From: CAZJRB01 sp964547995
Lineage (GTDB): Bacteria > Planctomycetota > Planctomycetia > Pirellulales > Thermoguttaceae
Reading direction: 5' to 3'
Assembly: GCA_964547995.1 (NCBI GenBank)
Contig: CAZJRB010000071.1
Span: 1-38,367 of the forward strand
DNA length: 38,367 nt
Part shown: positions 8,014-15,346 of the stretch, piece after piece
Numbering within the stretch: the first letter of the stretch is position 1
Layout of the letters: each line of letters starts with the position of its first letter
The notes under the pieces: generated by a model
What the model saw: the letters and a program-made list of their open reading frames with translations, nothing else
Database searches by the model: none
What the model was told of the DNA's origin: nothing
Position numbers and translations under genes: made by a program

Positions 8014-8429
8014 GGGTCGGCCGTCTCCAGCTCGCGCGGCTCGAAGGGCACTCGCTTCGCTTGGGCCCAGAGATGTTCGATGGCGTAGTAGTCGCGGGTC
8101 TGCGGCTCGAACAGGTGGATCACCACGTCGCCGTAATCGAGCAGGATCCACCGGCTTTCCTCGTAGCCCTCGATTCCCAGGCGGACGTCGCCGAGCCTGT
8201 CCTCCAGGGCGTGGTCGATCTCCTCGCTCATCGCGTGCAACTGCCGCCGGCTGGTGCCGCTGGCCAGGACGAAGTAGTCGAACATGGGCGTCAGCTCGCG
8301 CATGTCGAGGATGACGATGTCGCGGCCGCGGTTATCTTCGGCAGTCCGGGCGGCCACCATCGCACGCTTCAGCGCCCCGTTCGTCGGTTTCCCGGTGGAA
8401 TTCTTGGGCTCGACGCTATTTTCGCTCAC
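8010..8429 (-). CDS. rsfS: Ribosomal silencing factor RsfS (Iojap family)
   Basis: The 139-residue protein has the RsfS core. DIVILDMRELTPMFDYFVLA precedes SGTSRRQLHAMSEEI, and GYEESRWILLDYGDVVIHLF is followed by the closing RDYYAIEHLWAQA. These motifs define the family that binds ribosomal protein uL14 and blocks joining of the ribosomal subunits when nutrients are scarce. A polar extension of about 20 residues precedes the domain. The stop codon overlaps the argS start by 4 bases, indicating a two-gene operon. No nadD gene, its frequent neighbour elsewhere, is present here. Confidence 0.95.
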   Translation of the reverse strand: MSENSVEPKNSTGKPTNGALKRAMVAARTAEDNRGRDIVILDMRELTPMFDYFVLASGTSRRQLHAMSEEIDHALEDRLGDVRLGIEGYEESRWILLDYGDVVIHLFEPQTRDYYAIEHLWAQAKRVPFEPRELETADP

Positions 8430-8488
8430 AATGGGCCTCGTGGGAGATCAAACTCAGGCAACACGTATTTTACTCAGAATCAAGAACC

Positions 8489-8503
8489 GGGGGGAGCCCC
8501 CCC
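8489..8503 (-). terminator. Possible terminator of the pyrophosphatase gene
   Basis: A G6 run (8489-8494) and a C7 run (8497-8503) form a very GC-rich hairpin about 60 bases past the hppA stop on the minus strand. The following GGTTCTTGATTCT is only moderately T-rich. Confidence 0.45.
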
Positions 8504-8561
8504 AATTGGAGACAAACGGACCGGCCGCCGGGTTCAGGGAGATGGAATACTACGGGCGTCT

Positions 8562-11399
8562 TTAGAAGATCCCCAGTGCCGCCAGGCTGAAGCGGACGAT
8601 CAACCCGGCCGCCACCACGCTGACCATGCTCATCAGCTTGATGAGAATGTTGAGGCTCGGGCCGCTGGTGTCCTTGAACGGATCGCCGACGGTATCGCCG
8701 ACGATGGCGGCCTTGTGGGCGTCGGTGCCCTTTCCGCCGTGGGCGCCCCCTTCGATGTACTTCTTGGCGTTGTCCCAGGTGCCGCCGGCGTTGGCCATGA
8801 AGACCGCCACGCAGAACCCGCAACAGAGCGCCCCGACCAGCAGTCCCATCACGCCGGCCACGCCCAAGAGCATGCCCACGGCAATCGGCGTCAACAGTCC
8901 CAAGACCGAAGGCAAGATCATTTCGCGCTGGGCCGCCCTGGTGCTGATGGCGACCGGCGCGGCGTAGTCGGGCTTCTCGCTGTAGTCCATGATACCCGGA
9001 CGCTCGCGGAACTGGCGCCGGACCTCTTCGACCATTCCGAACGCGGCCCGGCCGACCGCTTTCATCGTCAGGGCGCAGAAGACGAACGTGGCCATGGCGC
9101 CCAGGAATATGCCGACCAGCACTTTGGGATTCATGATGTGGCAGGCGTAGTAGTTCATCCAGTCGATCATGTTGGCCTTCTCGACGGCAACCACGACGGC
9201 CTCGCTGCCGGCAAATGCGGCGTTGCCTTCCGGATCGCCCGCTATCAGCGCGTCGATCTTTGCCGGTCCGTCGCCCGTTTCGGCCTTCTCCCAGTTGTCT
9301 TTGACGTGCTTATGGCGAATCTGCTCGGGCATTGCGATGTAGCCGTCCACTTTGTGTTCGCCGTCTTCGGTGGTGACTTCGGCAAGGAACTGGTCGTTGA
9401 TTTTGTACCACCCCGGCTGGTGTTCGGCGAGAACCGAGTTGCCCCACCGGACGTGGCCGACGCGGACCTCCTCAACGTAGGCGGCCAGCAAGGCCAGGGC
9501 GGTCAGGGCGGCCGAGCCGATGGCGAATCCCTTGCCGGTCGCGGCCGTCGTGTTGCCTAGGGAATCGAGCGCGTCGGTCCGCTCGCGGACCTGCGGATCG
9601 AGGCCGGCCATCTCGGCGTTGCCGCCGGCGTTGTCGGCAATCGGGCCGTACGCATCGGTGGCCAGCGTGATGCCCAGCGTGCTGAGCATCCCGACCGCGG
9701 CGATCCCCACGCCATACAGGCCCAGCGCAAACGTGTGCGGGTCGTTGAAGTCCCAACGGCACCCGCACCCGAAGGCCAACAACGTTGCCGCACACACGGT
9801 GATCACCGGGACCCAGACGCTCTTCATCCCGCTGGCGATGCCGCCGATGATGATTGTCGCCGGGCCGGTCAAGGCCTGATCGGACAGGTCCCGTGTGGGT
9901 TTGTATTCGTCGCTGGTGGAGTATTCGGTCCAAAACCCGATCATCGCCCCGGCAAGCAGGCCCACGATGACGCTGACGGATATCGACAAGTAGGCGGACC
10001 CCAGCAGCAGCCAGGTGATCAGGATGGCTGCCACGACGATCGCGCCGGTCGAGGCATAGACGCCTTTTCGCAGCGCCTTCAGGAGGGTCTTTTGCGAGGC
10101 CTCGTCGTCGTCGGTCCGGACCAGGTAGACCCCCCAGATCGAGAGCAGGATTCCAATACCGGCCAACACGATGGGCAAGAAGAGGGCCGACAGCCGCATG
10201 CTGTCGCTGGTGAAGGCGGCCACGCCCAATGCCGCGGTGGCAAGGATCGACCCGCAGTAGGACTCGTACAGGTCGGCGCCCATGCCGGCCACGTCGCCCA
10301 CGTTGTCGCCGACGTTGTCGGCGATGGTGGCCGGGTTGCGTTTGTCGTCCTCGGGAATTCCGGCCTCGACCTTGCCGACCAGGTCGGCGCCGACGTCGGC
10401 CGCCTTGGTGAAAATGCCTCCGCCGACCCGCGCAAACAGCGCCTGGCTGCTCGCTCCCATCCCGAAGCAGAGCATCGTGACCGTGATATCGACCAGACCG
10501 ATCTCACCGAACCCGAGCGCCGGAACGAGCCAGTACAGAATGGCAAACCACATCGTGATGTCCAGCAACCCCAGGCCGACGACCGTCAGTCCCATCACGG
10601 CGCCGGACCGGAAGGCCACCTGAAGGCCCTGGTTGAGCGACTTCTGGGCGCCTGCGGCGGTCCGGCTGCTTGCCCAGGTGGCCGTCTTCATGCCGAACCA
10701 GCCGGCCAAACCGGAGAAGAAACCGCCGGTCAGGAAGGCGAACGGGACCCACTTACTCTGTGCCCCGGCCCAAAACGCGGCAATCCCCAGCAGAACGGCG
10801 ATCACAACGAAGAACAGGAAAACGATTTTGTATTGCTGCCAGAGATAGGTATTGGCCCCGGTCCGGACGTGGCCGGCAATTTCGACCATCTCGTCGGTGC
10901 CCTCGTCGGCCTCCATCATCGACCGGAAGAACTTCCAGGCGAAGACCAACGCGGCAATGGAGCTGGCGAAGGCAATCACCCATAAAATGGCGAACCACCA
11001 CTGGGCAGGTTCGGCGGCTGTGGGTACCGCCGGTTTCTTGACCGTGGTGATCTTCTTGGCCGGTGCTGCGGCGGGCGGTGGTTCTTTGGCGGCGGGTTCG
11101 GCTGCGGGCGGCGGTCCTTCGGCCGGTTCTTCGGTTGCGGGTTGTCCGGCGACGGGCTCATCGCCTGCCGGTTCCGACGGTTCCTGAGCGGGTTCGCCCG
11201 ATGCGTCATCAGACGGATCATCCAACGTCGGCTCGGCCCCAACGAGGGCCGGCTCCGCCGCTTGCTCGGCCGCCGGGGCATCTTGGGCCGTTGCGACCCG
11301 GCCGGGCCCGGCCATGATAATGATCGCAACCAGTATGGCCATCAGGATCATCCGTACAGGGTGCCGCATCAGGTTGAAGACAGCTTGACAGGACCTCAT
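8562..11399 (-). CDS. hppA: Membrane-bound ion-translocating (H+/Na+) pyrophosphatase, K+-dependent type
   Basis: The 945-residue protein couples pyrophosphate hydrolysis to ion pumping. Signature motifs are DVGADLVGKVE (335-345) with GIPEDD and NPATIADNVGDNVGD just after, and a C-terminal GGKGTDAHKAAIVGDTVGDP segment (888-907). GNTTAATGKG (615-624) has Ala where K+-independent enzymes have Lys, so the K+-dependent class is expected. Two parts are unusual. First, a signal-like hydrophobic stretch (17-32) is followed by about 100 Pro/Ala/Glu-rich residues (39-130). Second, an extra polar segment of about 110 residues (641-756) lies between two membrane helices. Ordinary bacterial enzymes have about 700 residues. 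GGAGAGAGGTG lies just upstream of the ATG. Whether H+, Na+ or both are pumped cannot be told by eye. Confidence 0.95.
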   Translation of the reverse strand: MRSCQAVFNLMRHPVRMILMAILVAIIIMAGPGRVATAQDAPAAEQAAEPALVGAEPTLDDPSDDASGEPAQEPSEPAGDEPVAGQPATEEPAEGPPPAAEPAAKEPPPAAAPAKKITTVKKPAVPTAAEPAQWWFAILWVIAFASSIAALVFAWKFFRSMMEADEGTDEMVEIAGHVRTGANTYLWQQYKIVFLFFVVIAVLLGIAAFWAGAQSKWVPFAFLTGGFFSGLAGWFGMKTATWASSRTAAGAQKSLNQGLQVAFRSGAVMGLTVVGLGLLDITMWFAILYWLVPALGFGEIGLVDITVTMLCFGMGASSQALFARVGGGIFTKAADVGADLVGKVEAGIPEDDKRNPATIADNVGDNVGDVAGMGADLYESYCGSILATAALGVAAFTSDSMRLSALFLPIVLAGIGILLSIWGVYLVRTDDDEASQKTLLKALRKGVYASTGAIVVAAILITWLLLGSAYLSISVSVIVGLLAGAMIGFWTEYSTSDEYKPTRDLSDQALTGPATIIIGGIASGMKSVWVPVITVCAATLLAFGCGCRWDFNDPHTFALGLYGVGIAAVGMLSTLGITLATDAYGPIADNAGGNAEMAGLDPQVRERTDALDSLGNTTAATGKGFAIGSAALTALALLAAYVEEVRVGHVRWGNSVLAEHQPGWYKINDQFLAEVTTEDGEHKVDGYIAMPEQIRHKHVKDNWEKAETGDGPAKIDALIAGDPEGNAAFAGSEAVVVAVEKANMIDWMNYYACHIMNPKVLVGIFLGAMATFVFCALTMKAVGRAAFGMVEEVRRQFRERPGIMDYSEKPDYAAPVAISTRAAQREMILPSVLGLLTPIAVGMLLGVAGVMGLLVGALCCGFCVAVFMANAGGTWDNAKKYIEGGAHGGKGTDAHKAAIVGDTVGDPFKDTSGPSLNILIKLMSMVSVVAAGLIVRFSLAALGIF

Positions 11400-11834
11400 G
11401 GCTCACCTCTCTCCCGTTGTAATATTTATGCCTTGCCTAGCTTTTTGCCCAACAATTTACAGAACCGCTTATTTTATGGGTACGTTCTTTGACCTGTCAA
11501 CTACACACACCGACCCGTGCCGTCTACCGCAACTCTCATTTTCTTAGGGCAAATTCTTCACAGGGTCCCAAGTGGGGCGGCCCTCGACCGGCACGGGCCC
11601 TGTACGGGAAAACACACCGAAAAGACGAATTCGGCCACGGAAACTCCTTTCTCGGACGAGCAGCACCCCCCCACAGCAGTGCATGTTGCCCGTGGCGGGC
11701 GAAATGCGGGGTTTTTTGATTGTCATTTTTGGGGGAACCGATTAGGCTATATAAAAACTATATACTGGGACTGGCGGGAAAATCTGCCCCCTCCCGGCCA
11801 AATCAGAAGCGTTCCCATTGAGAGGATGAGGATC
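11400..11834. other. 435-bp divergent intergenic region between hppA and the secreted paralogues
   Basis: It holds a good minus-strand promoter for hppA (listed separately). Near 11745-11775 there is an A/T-rich stretch containing TATATAAAA and CTATATACT that may carry the plus-strand promoter of the next gene, though no matching -35 box was convincing. No coding signal or RNA gene was recognised. Confidence 0.5.
11471..11500 (-). promoter_or_regulatory. Predicted sigma-70 promoter for hppA
   Basis: On the minus strand a perfect TTGACA (11500-11495) is followed after 18 bases by TAAAAT (11476-11471). This gives a leader of about 65 bases before the ATG at 11399. Confidence 0.6.
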
Positions 11835-12671
11835 ATGACATTCCGCATAAGAAATGTGCGCTTTGCCGGTTTGCGAAGCCTCTGCTGTCGACGAGTCGTC
11901 CTGGTAATCGCGTTGCTGCTGATACCGACGTTCGTTCTGGCCGCCGACCGACGCGGCCGTAAGCCGAAGTTCGGCGAATTCAACCCCGACCACCAAACGG
12001 TCGAAATGTTCGGGGCGATCGGCAACAAGCAGATCGACGTGAAGCTGATTCCCAAGGACTCGACCCAGTGCAACGTCTTGATCGAGAACAAGACCAACCG
12101 GCCGCTGAACGTGAAGCTCCCCGAGGCCTTTGCCGGGGTTCCGGTCCTGGCGCAGGCGGGCGGAATGGGCGGTGCCGGCGGGTTCGGCGGCGGCGGCGGC
12201 GGTCAGGCGATGGGTGGCGGCATGGGCGGCGGAGCCGGAATGGGCGGCGGTGGCGGCGGGTTCTTCAACGTCCCGCCCGAAAAGGTCGGGAAGTTCAAGG
12301 TCACAACCGTTTGCCTGCAACACGGCAAGCCCGAACCCCGTCCCGCTATGAAGTACGAAGTCAAACCGATCGAGGAGTTCACCGACAAGCCTGCCGTCCA
12401 TGAACTCTGCCGCATGCTCGGAACCGGCCGCCTCAATCAAAGGGCCGCCCAGGTCGCGGCTTGGCATCTTATGGACAACATGAGCTTCCAACAGCTTGCT
12501 GCGAAGCAATATAAGTACGCCAACGGCGGCACGAGTCCCTACTTCACGCCCCAACAGTTGCAGGCCGGCATGCAGTATACGGCCATGGCCGTGAAGCTCG
12601 CCGAACAACGGGACAAGAGCAAGAGCCCCGGTGATACCGATTCGGCCAGCACGCACGGCGGCAATCGGTAG
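11835..12671 (+). CDS. Secreted protein with Gly/Met-rich linker (tandem paralogue A)
   Basis: The 278-residue protein has a clear signal peptide: a basic start, a hydrophobic core VVLVIALLLIPTFV (21-34), and cleavage after LAA near 37. The N-terminal part (about 65-107) contains IDVKLIPKD and ENKTNRPLNVKLPEAFAGVP. A run of about 35 residues, almost all Gly, Met and Ala, follows (109-143). The C-terminal part (144-250) has FFNVPPEKVGKFKVTTVCL and NQRAAQVAAWHL. Both conserved parts recur in the next gene. The start at 11835 has AGAGG 9 bases upstream; in-frame extensions further upstream lack a signal peptide at their start. Function is unknown; an extracytoplasmic location is inferred. Confidence 0.75.
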   Translation: MTFRIRNVRFAGLRSLCCRRVVLVIALLLIPTFVLAADRRGRKPKFGEFNPDHQTVEMFGAIGNKQIDVKLIPKDSTQCNVLIENKTNRPLNVKLPEAFAGVPVLAQAGGMGGAGGFGGGGGGQAMGGGMGGGAGMGGGGGGFFNVPPEKVGKFKVTTVCLQHGKPEPRPAMKYEVKPIEEFTDKPAVHELCRMLGTGRLNQRAAQVAAWHLMDNMSFQQLAAKQYKYANGGTSPYFTPQQLQAGMQYTAMAVKLAEQRDKSKSPGDTDSASTHGGNR

Positions 12672-12827
12672 TCGATACCGGCACGGGATTGGAGCAACGA
12701 CGACCAAGAACGGGGGCGAAAACTCCCCTTTCTCCATAGTTCTGCTACACTGACGGGAGTCGGATCGGGCCTCCGAGAGGGAACGTCTCGGGCTGTGTTC
12801 CACGGATACTTCGGTATGGCGTGGGAT

Positions 12828-12859
12828 TCAAGAAAAGTAGCAGGCACACTCCGTGTGCC
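12828..12859 (+). repeat. Palindromic dispersed repeat upstream of paralogue B
   Basis: TCAAGAAAAGTAGC (12828-12841) leads into GGCACAC (12843-12849), TCC, GTGTGCC (12853-12859), a perfect 7-bp hairpin. AAGTAGCAGGCACAC recurs exactly at 32683-32697, and TCAAGAAAAGTAGC recurs on the minus strand at 32713-32700. Apart from this repeat and the ribosome-binding site, the 12672-12935 gap shows nothing recognisable. Confidence 0.6.
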
Positions 12860-12935
12860 GTTCGCGATGGAGGTGCGCGTTTTCACAAATTCTTTTTTGC
12901 TGCGGTCCCGAGCCGCACGGGAGGAGGCGTTGGCC

Positions 12936-13742
12936 ATGTTCAAGTTCTGTCGAGTCGGTTGTTGGGTGCGACCCGGGGTTTGGGTTGCCGTGCTGTTGAT
13001 TCCCGCGATGTTGCTCGCAGCGGATGCGCCGAAGAAGGGCCGCAACAAAGCAAAGGCCGCGGGCGAAAAGATCGACATCTTCGACGGCATCGAGAAGGGG
13101 CAACTCGAAGTAAAGTTGATTCCGCAAAACGAGAAGAAATCGCAACTGCTGATCAAGAACAAGACCGATCGGCCGCTGTCGGTCCGGTTGCCCGCCGCCT
13201 TTGCCGGAGTGCCCGTATTGGCCCAGGGTTTCCCCATGTTCGATCAACAAGACGCCCCGCAACAGGTCGGCGGCGGTCCGCAAGGTCCCTTCGGGCAGAA
13301 TTTCATGAACCTCGGCATGCCCAACCAGAACCAGAACCAGAACTTCTTCAACATGCCGGGCTTCATGTTCAGCATCGCACCCGAGAAAGTCGGCAAGCTA
13401 CGCCTGACCACCGTCTGCCTCGACCACGACAAGAAGACGCCGAGGCCGCAGATCAAGTACGAGATCAAGCCCATCCAGGACGCCGCGAAAAAGCCGGGGG
13501 TGGCCGAAGTTTGCGCCTTGCTCAGCAAGGGCATGGTCAACCAGCGGGTGGCCCAACTCGCCGCATGGCACCTCAACAACGGCAAAACGTGGGAAGAGCT
13601 GGCCTCGAAGACCAACCAGGGCGCATTCGCCAAGATGCCGCGGTACTCCAAGACCGAGATCAAGGCGGCCCGGGAACTTGCCAAGAGGGCCGTCGAAATG
13701 GCCGGAAACGGCAAGAAAGCCGACTCGTCGAGCAAGGACTGA
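12936..13742 (+). CDS. Secreted protein with Gln/Asn-rich linker (tandem paralogue B)
   Basis: The 268-residue protein has a signal peptide (VWVAVLLIPAMLLAADA, cleavage near 29). Its two conserved blocks closely match the preceding gene: LEVKLIPQN with NKTDRPLSVRLPAAFAGVPV (about 57-97), and APEKVGKLRLTTVCLDH with NQRVAQLAAWHL (148-213). The linker between them (98-140) is rich in Gln, Asn, Gly and Phe (NQNQNQNFFNM), unlike the Gly/Met linker of the neighbour. GGAGGAGG lies about 9 bases before the ATG at 12936; the longer frame from 12795 has no signal peptide at its start. It probably arose by tandem duplication. Function is unknown. Confidence 0.75.
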   Translation: MFKFCRVGCWVRPGVWVAVLLIPAMLLAADAPKKGRNKAKAAGEKIDIFDGIEKGQLEVKLIPQNEKKSQLLIKNKTDRPLSVRLPAAFAGVPVLAQGFPMFDQQDAPQQVGGGPQGPFGQNFMNLGMPNQNQNQNFFNMPGFMFSIAPEKVGKLRLTTVCLDHDKKTPRPQIKYEIKPIQDAAKKPGVAEVCALLSKGMVNQRVAQLAAWHLNNGKTWEELASKTNQGAFAKMPRYSKTEIKAARELAKRAVEMAGNGKKADSSSKD

Positions 13743-13774
13743 GGACCGGAAGCAGTATCGTCCGCCGCATGGAG

Positions 13775-13905
13775 CTATCCCTCAAAGATCTCCGCAACCG
13801 GCAATCGGAAGCCGGGGAGGACATCGCCGCCGGTGAGTTCGTCAGAAGGCGTGCGTGTTGTGACCTCGCTCCGGTTGTCGTGGGCCCAATCCGCGGATCT
13901 ACCAC
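13775..13905 (-). pseudogene. Decayed 3' fragment of a Uma2 family gene
   Basis: On the minus strand this encodes HDNRSEVTTRTPSDELTGG and continues to LPVAEIFEG before TAG (13777-13775). That matches the last roughly 35 residues of the intact Uma2 protein at 14712-15260 (YDNRNQVVTRTESDELTGG). At DNA level 13780-13881 aligns without gaps to 14717-14818, with about 14 mismatches counted by eye. Just upstream, VDPRIGP in another frame matches VDPAKRT of the intact protein, so a small deletion shifts the frame. Everything further 5' is missing. It is a dead duplicate of the neighbouring gene or a relic of a second copy. Confidence 0.75.
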
Positions 13906-13986
13906 GCGTTGTTCTACGTGGGCTGGCAGTAGAAACAGGCCGGCGCGATGTGCTTTGCCGCTGTGATCAATCGCGGCAAAACGATA

Positions 13987-14015
13987 TTGACGCCAAGCAG
14001 CGTTTGGCCTAGAAT
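13987..14015 (+). promoter_or_regulatory. Predicted sigma-70 promoter of the lipoprotein gene
   Basis: TTGACG (13987-13992), 17 bases, then TAGAAT (14010-14015). The spacer carries a small dyad, GCCAA...TTGGC, that could be an operator. Transcription near 14022 would give a leader of about 125 bases. Confidence 0.55.
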
Positions 14016-14145
14016 CCCGCCTCTTTGGCGTCGACTATTCTCCCCTTCTTCTCTCAGCGATACCCTTCCTCGATTGCCGGGGCAGAAGAACTCATCGCTT
14101 CTGACGACCATGAAGAGTCTGCGGCAGGATGGAGTTGATAATACA

Positions 14146-14682
14146 ATGAAGCGAATGTTCTCTATTCTATTATTGACGTCTTTCTTCTATCCCTTCCTTG
14201 TTGGGTGCAATACGATCCACGAAGCCAACAATTATGCCAAATGCATCACTGCTAGACCGCAGAAAGCCCGCTCGGATGTACCGGTCACATACAGGATCGA
14301 TTGGTGGTCGCATCAGAAGAGTCTGGAGATCACGGACTTCCAGGTCGAGGTCGTTGATGCGCCGTTGAATCTGTTCAATTCGAAAGCCCTCGTCCGCATG
14401 CGGATCAAAGGAACTTTCCAGGGCGGGGAGAACCGGCGCCCCTTCATCGAGAAAACGCACATCAGCGAACGTATCGCCGAATCGGATAGCGGCCGCAATC
14501 ATGCCGACTTCGTTGTCACGCCGGTCGTTGGACTCAAGGATGACAAGAGTTACTCCGGCGAAGCGATACCCTTTGACATCAAAGTGGAGAATCACTTTGA
14601 GTCGCTTGGCTGGGGTGAGAATCTGTACGTCGTCCGGTGCGGTCCCTTCACGCGAGAAGTGATTCTGACGCACTGGAAGTAG
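14146..14682 (+). CDS. Putative lipoprotein of unknown function
   Basis: The 178-residue protein begins MKRMFSILLLTSFFYPFLVG followed by Cys21. LVGC is a lipobox, so cleavage by signal peptidase II and lipid anchoring at Cys21 are predicted. The mature part is mostly hydrophilic with beta-rich spacing (VEVVDAPLNLFNSKALVRMR; FDIKVENHFESLGWGENLYV), and no enzyme motif is seen. GGAG (14131-14134) lies 11 bases upstream. An in-frame ATG at 14110 would add 12 residues but has no ribosome-binding site and spoils the signal peptide. The gene lies between two Uma2-related sequences and has lower GC than its neighbours, consistent with an insertion or a rearranged block. Confidence 0.65.
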   Translation: MKRMFSILLLTSFFYPFLVGCNTIHEANNYAKCITARPQKARSDVPVTYRIDWWSHQKSLEITDFQVEVVDAPLNLFNSKALVRMRIKGTFQGGENRRPFIEKTHISERIAESDSGRNHADFVVTPVVGLKDDKSYSGEAIPFDIKVENHFESLGWGENLYVVRCGPFTREVILTHWK

Positions 14683-14711
14683 AAAATGTGGAGCCGATTC
14701 GAGCGCGGACT

Positions 14712-15260
14712 TTACGCCTCGAAGATCTCCGCAACCGGCAGCCGGAAGCCGGGGAGGACATCGCCGCCGGTGAGTTCGTCCGACTCCGTCCGTGTTACGA
14801 CCTGGTTGCGGTTATCGTAGACCGAGACCGTTCGCTTGGCGGGATCGACGAGCCAGACGACGCGGCAGCCGGCCGAAAGCCAGTCTTGCACCTTCGCAAG
14901 CACGTCGCTGGCACGGTCACTGGGCGAGACAACCTCGACGGCCAAATCGGGGGCGCCTTGAAAGAAGCCGCACGGTCGCTCGGAAGGAACCCGTTCAGCA
15001 CACACGAAGCCGAGATCCGGCGCGCGAACCGTATCCGGGTCGTGGCCGATTTGGAACCCGGTTTCTGCCCCAGTTCCCAACCCCAGTCTGTTTTTCTTCA
15101 GGAAACTGCGAAGCGGTCCGGAGATATTGAAAACAATGTTTCCATGCTCGAATCCGGCGGGCGTCATTATCACCAATTCTCCACGGACCAATTCGCAGCG
15201 TCCGAGACCTGCCGTCTCGAGCAATTCCTGGGCCGTCGTGATTTTGTGTACCGTAACCAT
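14712..15260 (-). CDS. Uma2 family endonuclease-like protein (DUF820)
   Basis: The 182-residue protein has the Uma2/DUF820 layout of the PD-(D/E)xK nuclease fold. It shows ELVRGELVIMTPAGFEHG (24-40) with the conserved Glu27, VRAPDLGFV with Asp82, and PDLAVEVVSPSD with Glu109. AGCRVVWLVDPAKRTVSVYD (130-149) is the usual C-terminal strand pair. The family is greatly expanded in planctomycetes and cyanobacteria; its biological role is unknown. The predicted promoter places the start of transcription only a few bases before the ATG, and no Shine-Dalgarno sequence is present, so translation may be nearly leaderless. A decayed copy of its 3' end lies about 0.9 kb away at 13775-13905. Confidence 0.9.
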   Translation of the reverse strand: MVTVHKITTAQELLETAGLGRCELVRGELVIMTPAGFEHGNIVFNISGPLRSFLKKNRLGLGTGAETGFQIGHDPDTVRAPDLGFVCAERVPSERPCGFFQGAPDLAVEVVSPSDRASDVLAKVQDWLSAGCRVVWLVDPAKRTVSVYDNRNQVVTRTESDELTGGDVLPGFRLPVAEIFEA

Positions 15261-15271
15261 AAGTGAGTGGT

Positions 15272-15306
15272 ATTCTACCCTTCGTTGTGACCATTGTCAA
15301 TGGTCA
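15272..15306 (-). promoter_or_regulatory. Promoter of the Uma2 gene overlapped by a perfect dyad
   Basis: On the minus strand TTGACA (15300-15295), 17 bases, then TAGAAT (15277-15272). A perfect dyad, TGACCATT (15288-15295), GTC, AATGGTCA (15299-15306), covers the -35 box, where an operator would sit. Transcription is predicted near 15265, about 5 bases before the ATG. Confidence 0.6.
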
Positions 15307-15346
15307 GAGTGATCATCTTTGCGCTCCAATGAAGGGATGAACGAGC

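Larger units (their letters stand above)
13743..14145. other. Gap holding a Uma2 remnant, a dyad and a promoter
   Basis: From left to right it contains the decayed Uma2 3' end (13775-13905), an inverted repeat TTTGCCGC (13954-13961) / GCGGCAAA (13973-13980) with an 11-base loop, and a strong plus-strand promoter at 13987-14015. No complete gene is present. Confidence 0.6.

Noticed and set aside
8014..8151. N-terminal extension of argS
   Set aside because: It lies inside rsfS in another frame and is absent from ArgS proteins; the ATGA overlap fixes the start at 8013.
7812..9560. 582-residue plus-strand frame over argS, rsfS and hppA
   Set aside because: It spans several real minus-strand genes and has His/Gly/Asp-rich shadow composition.
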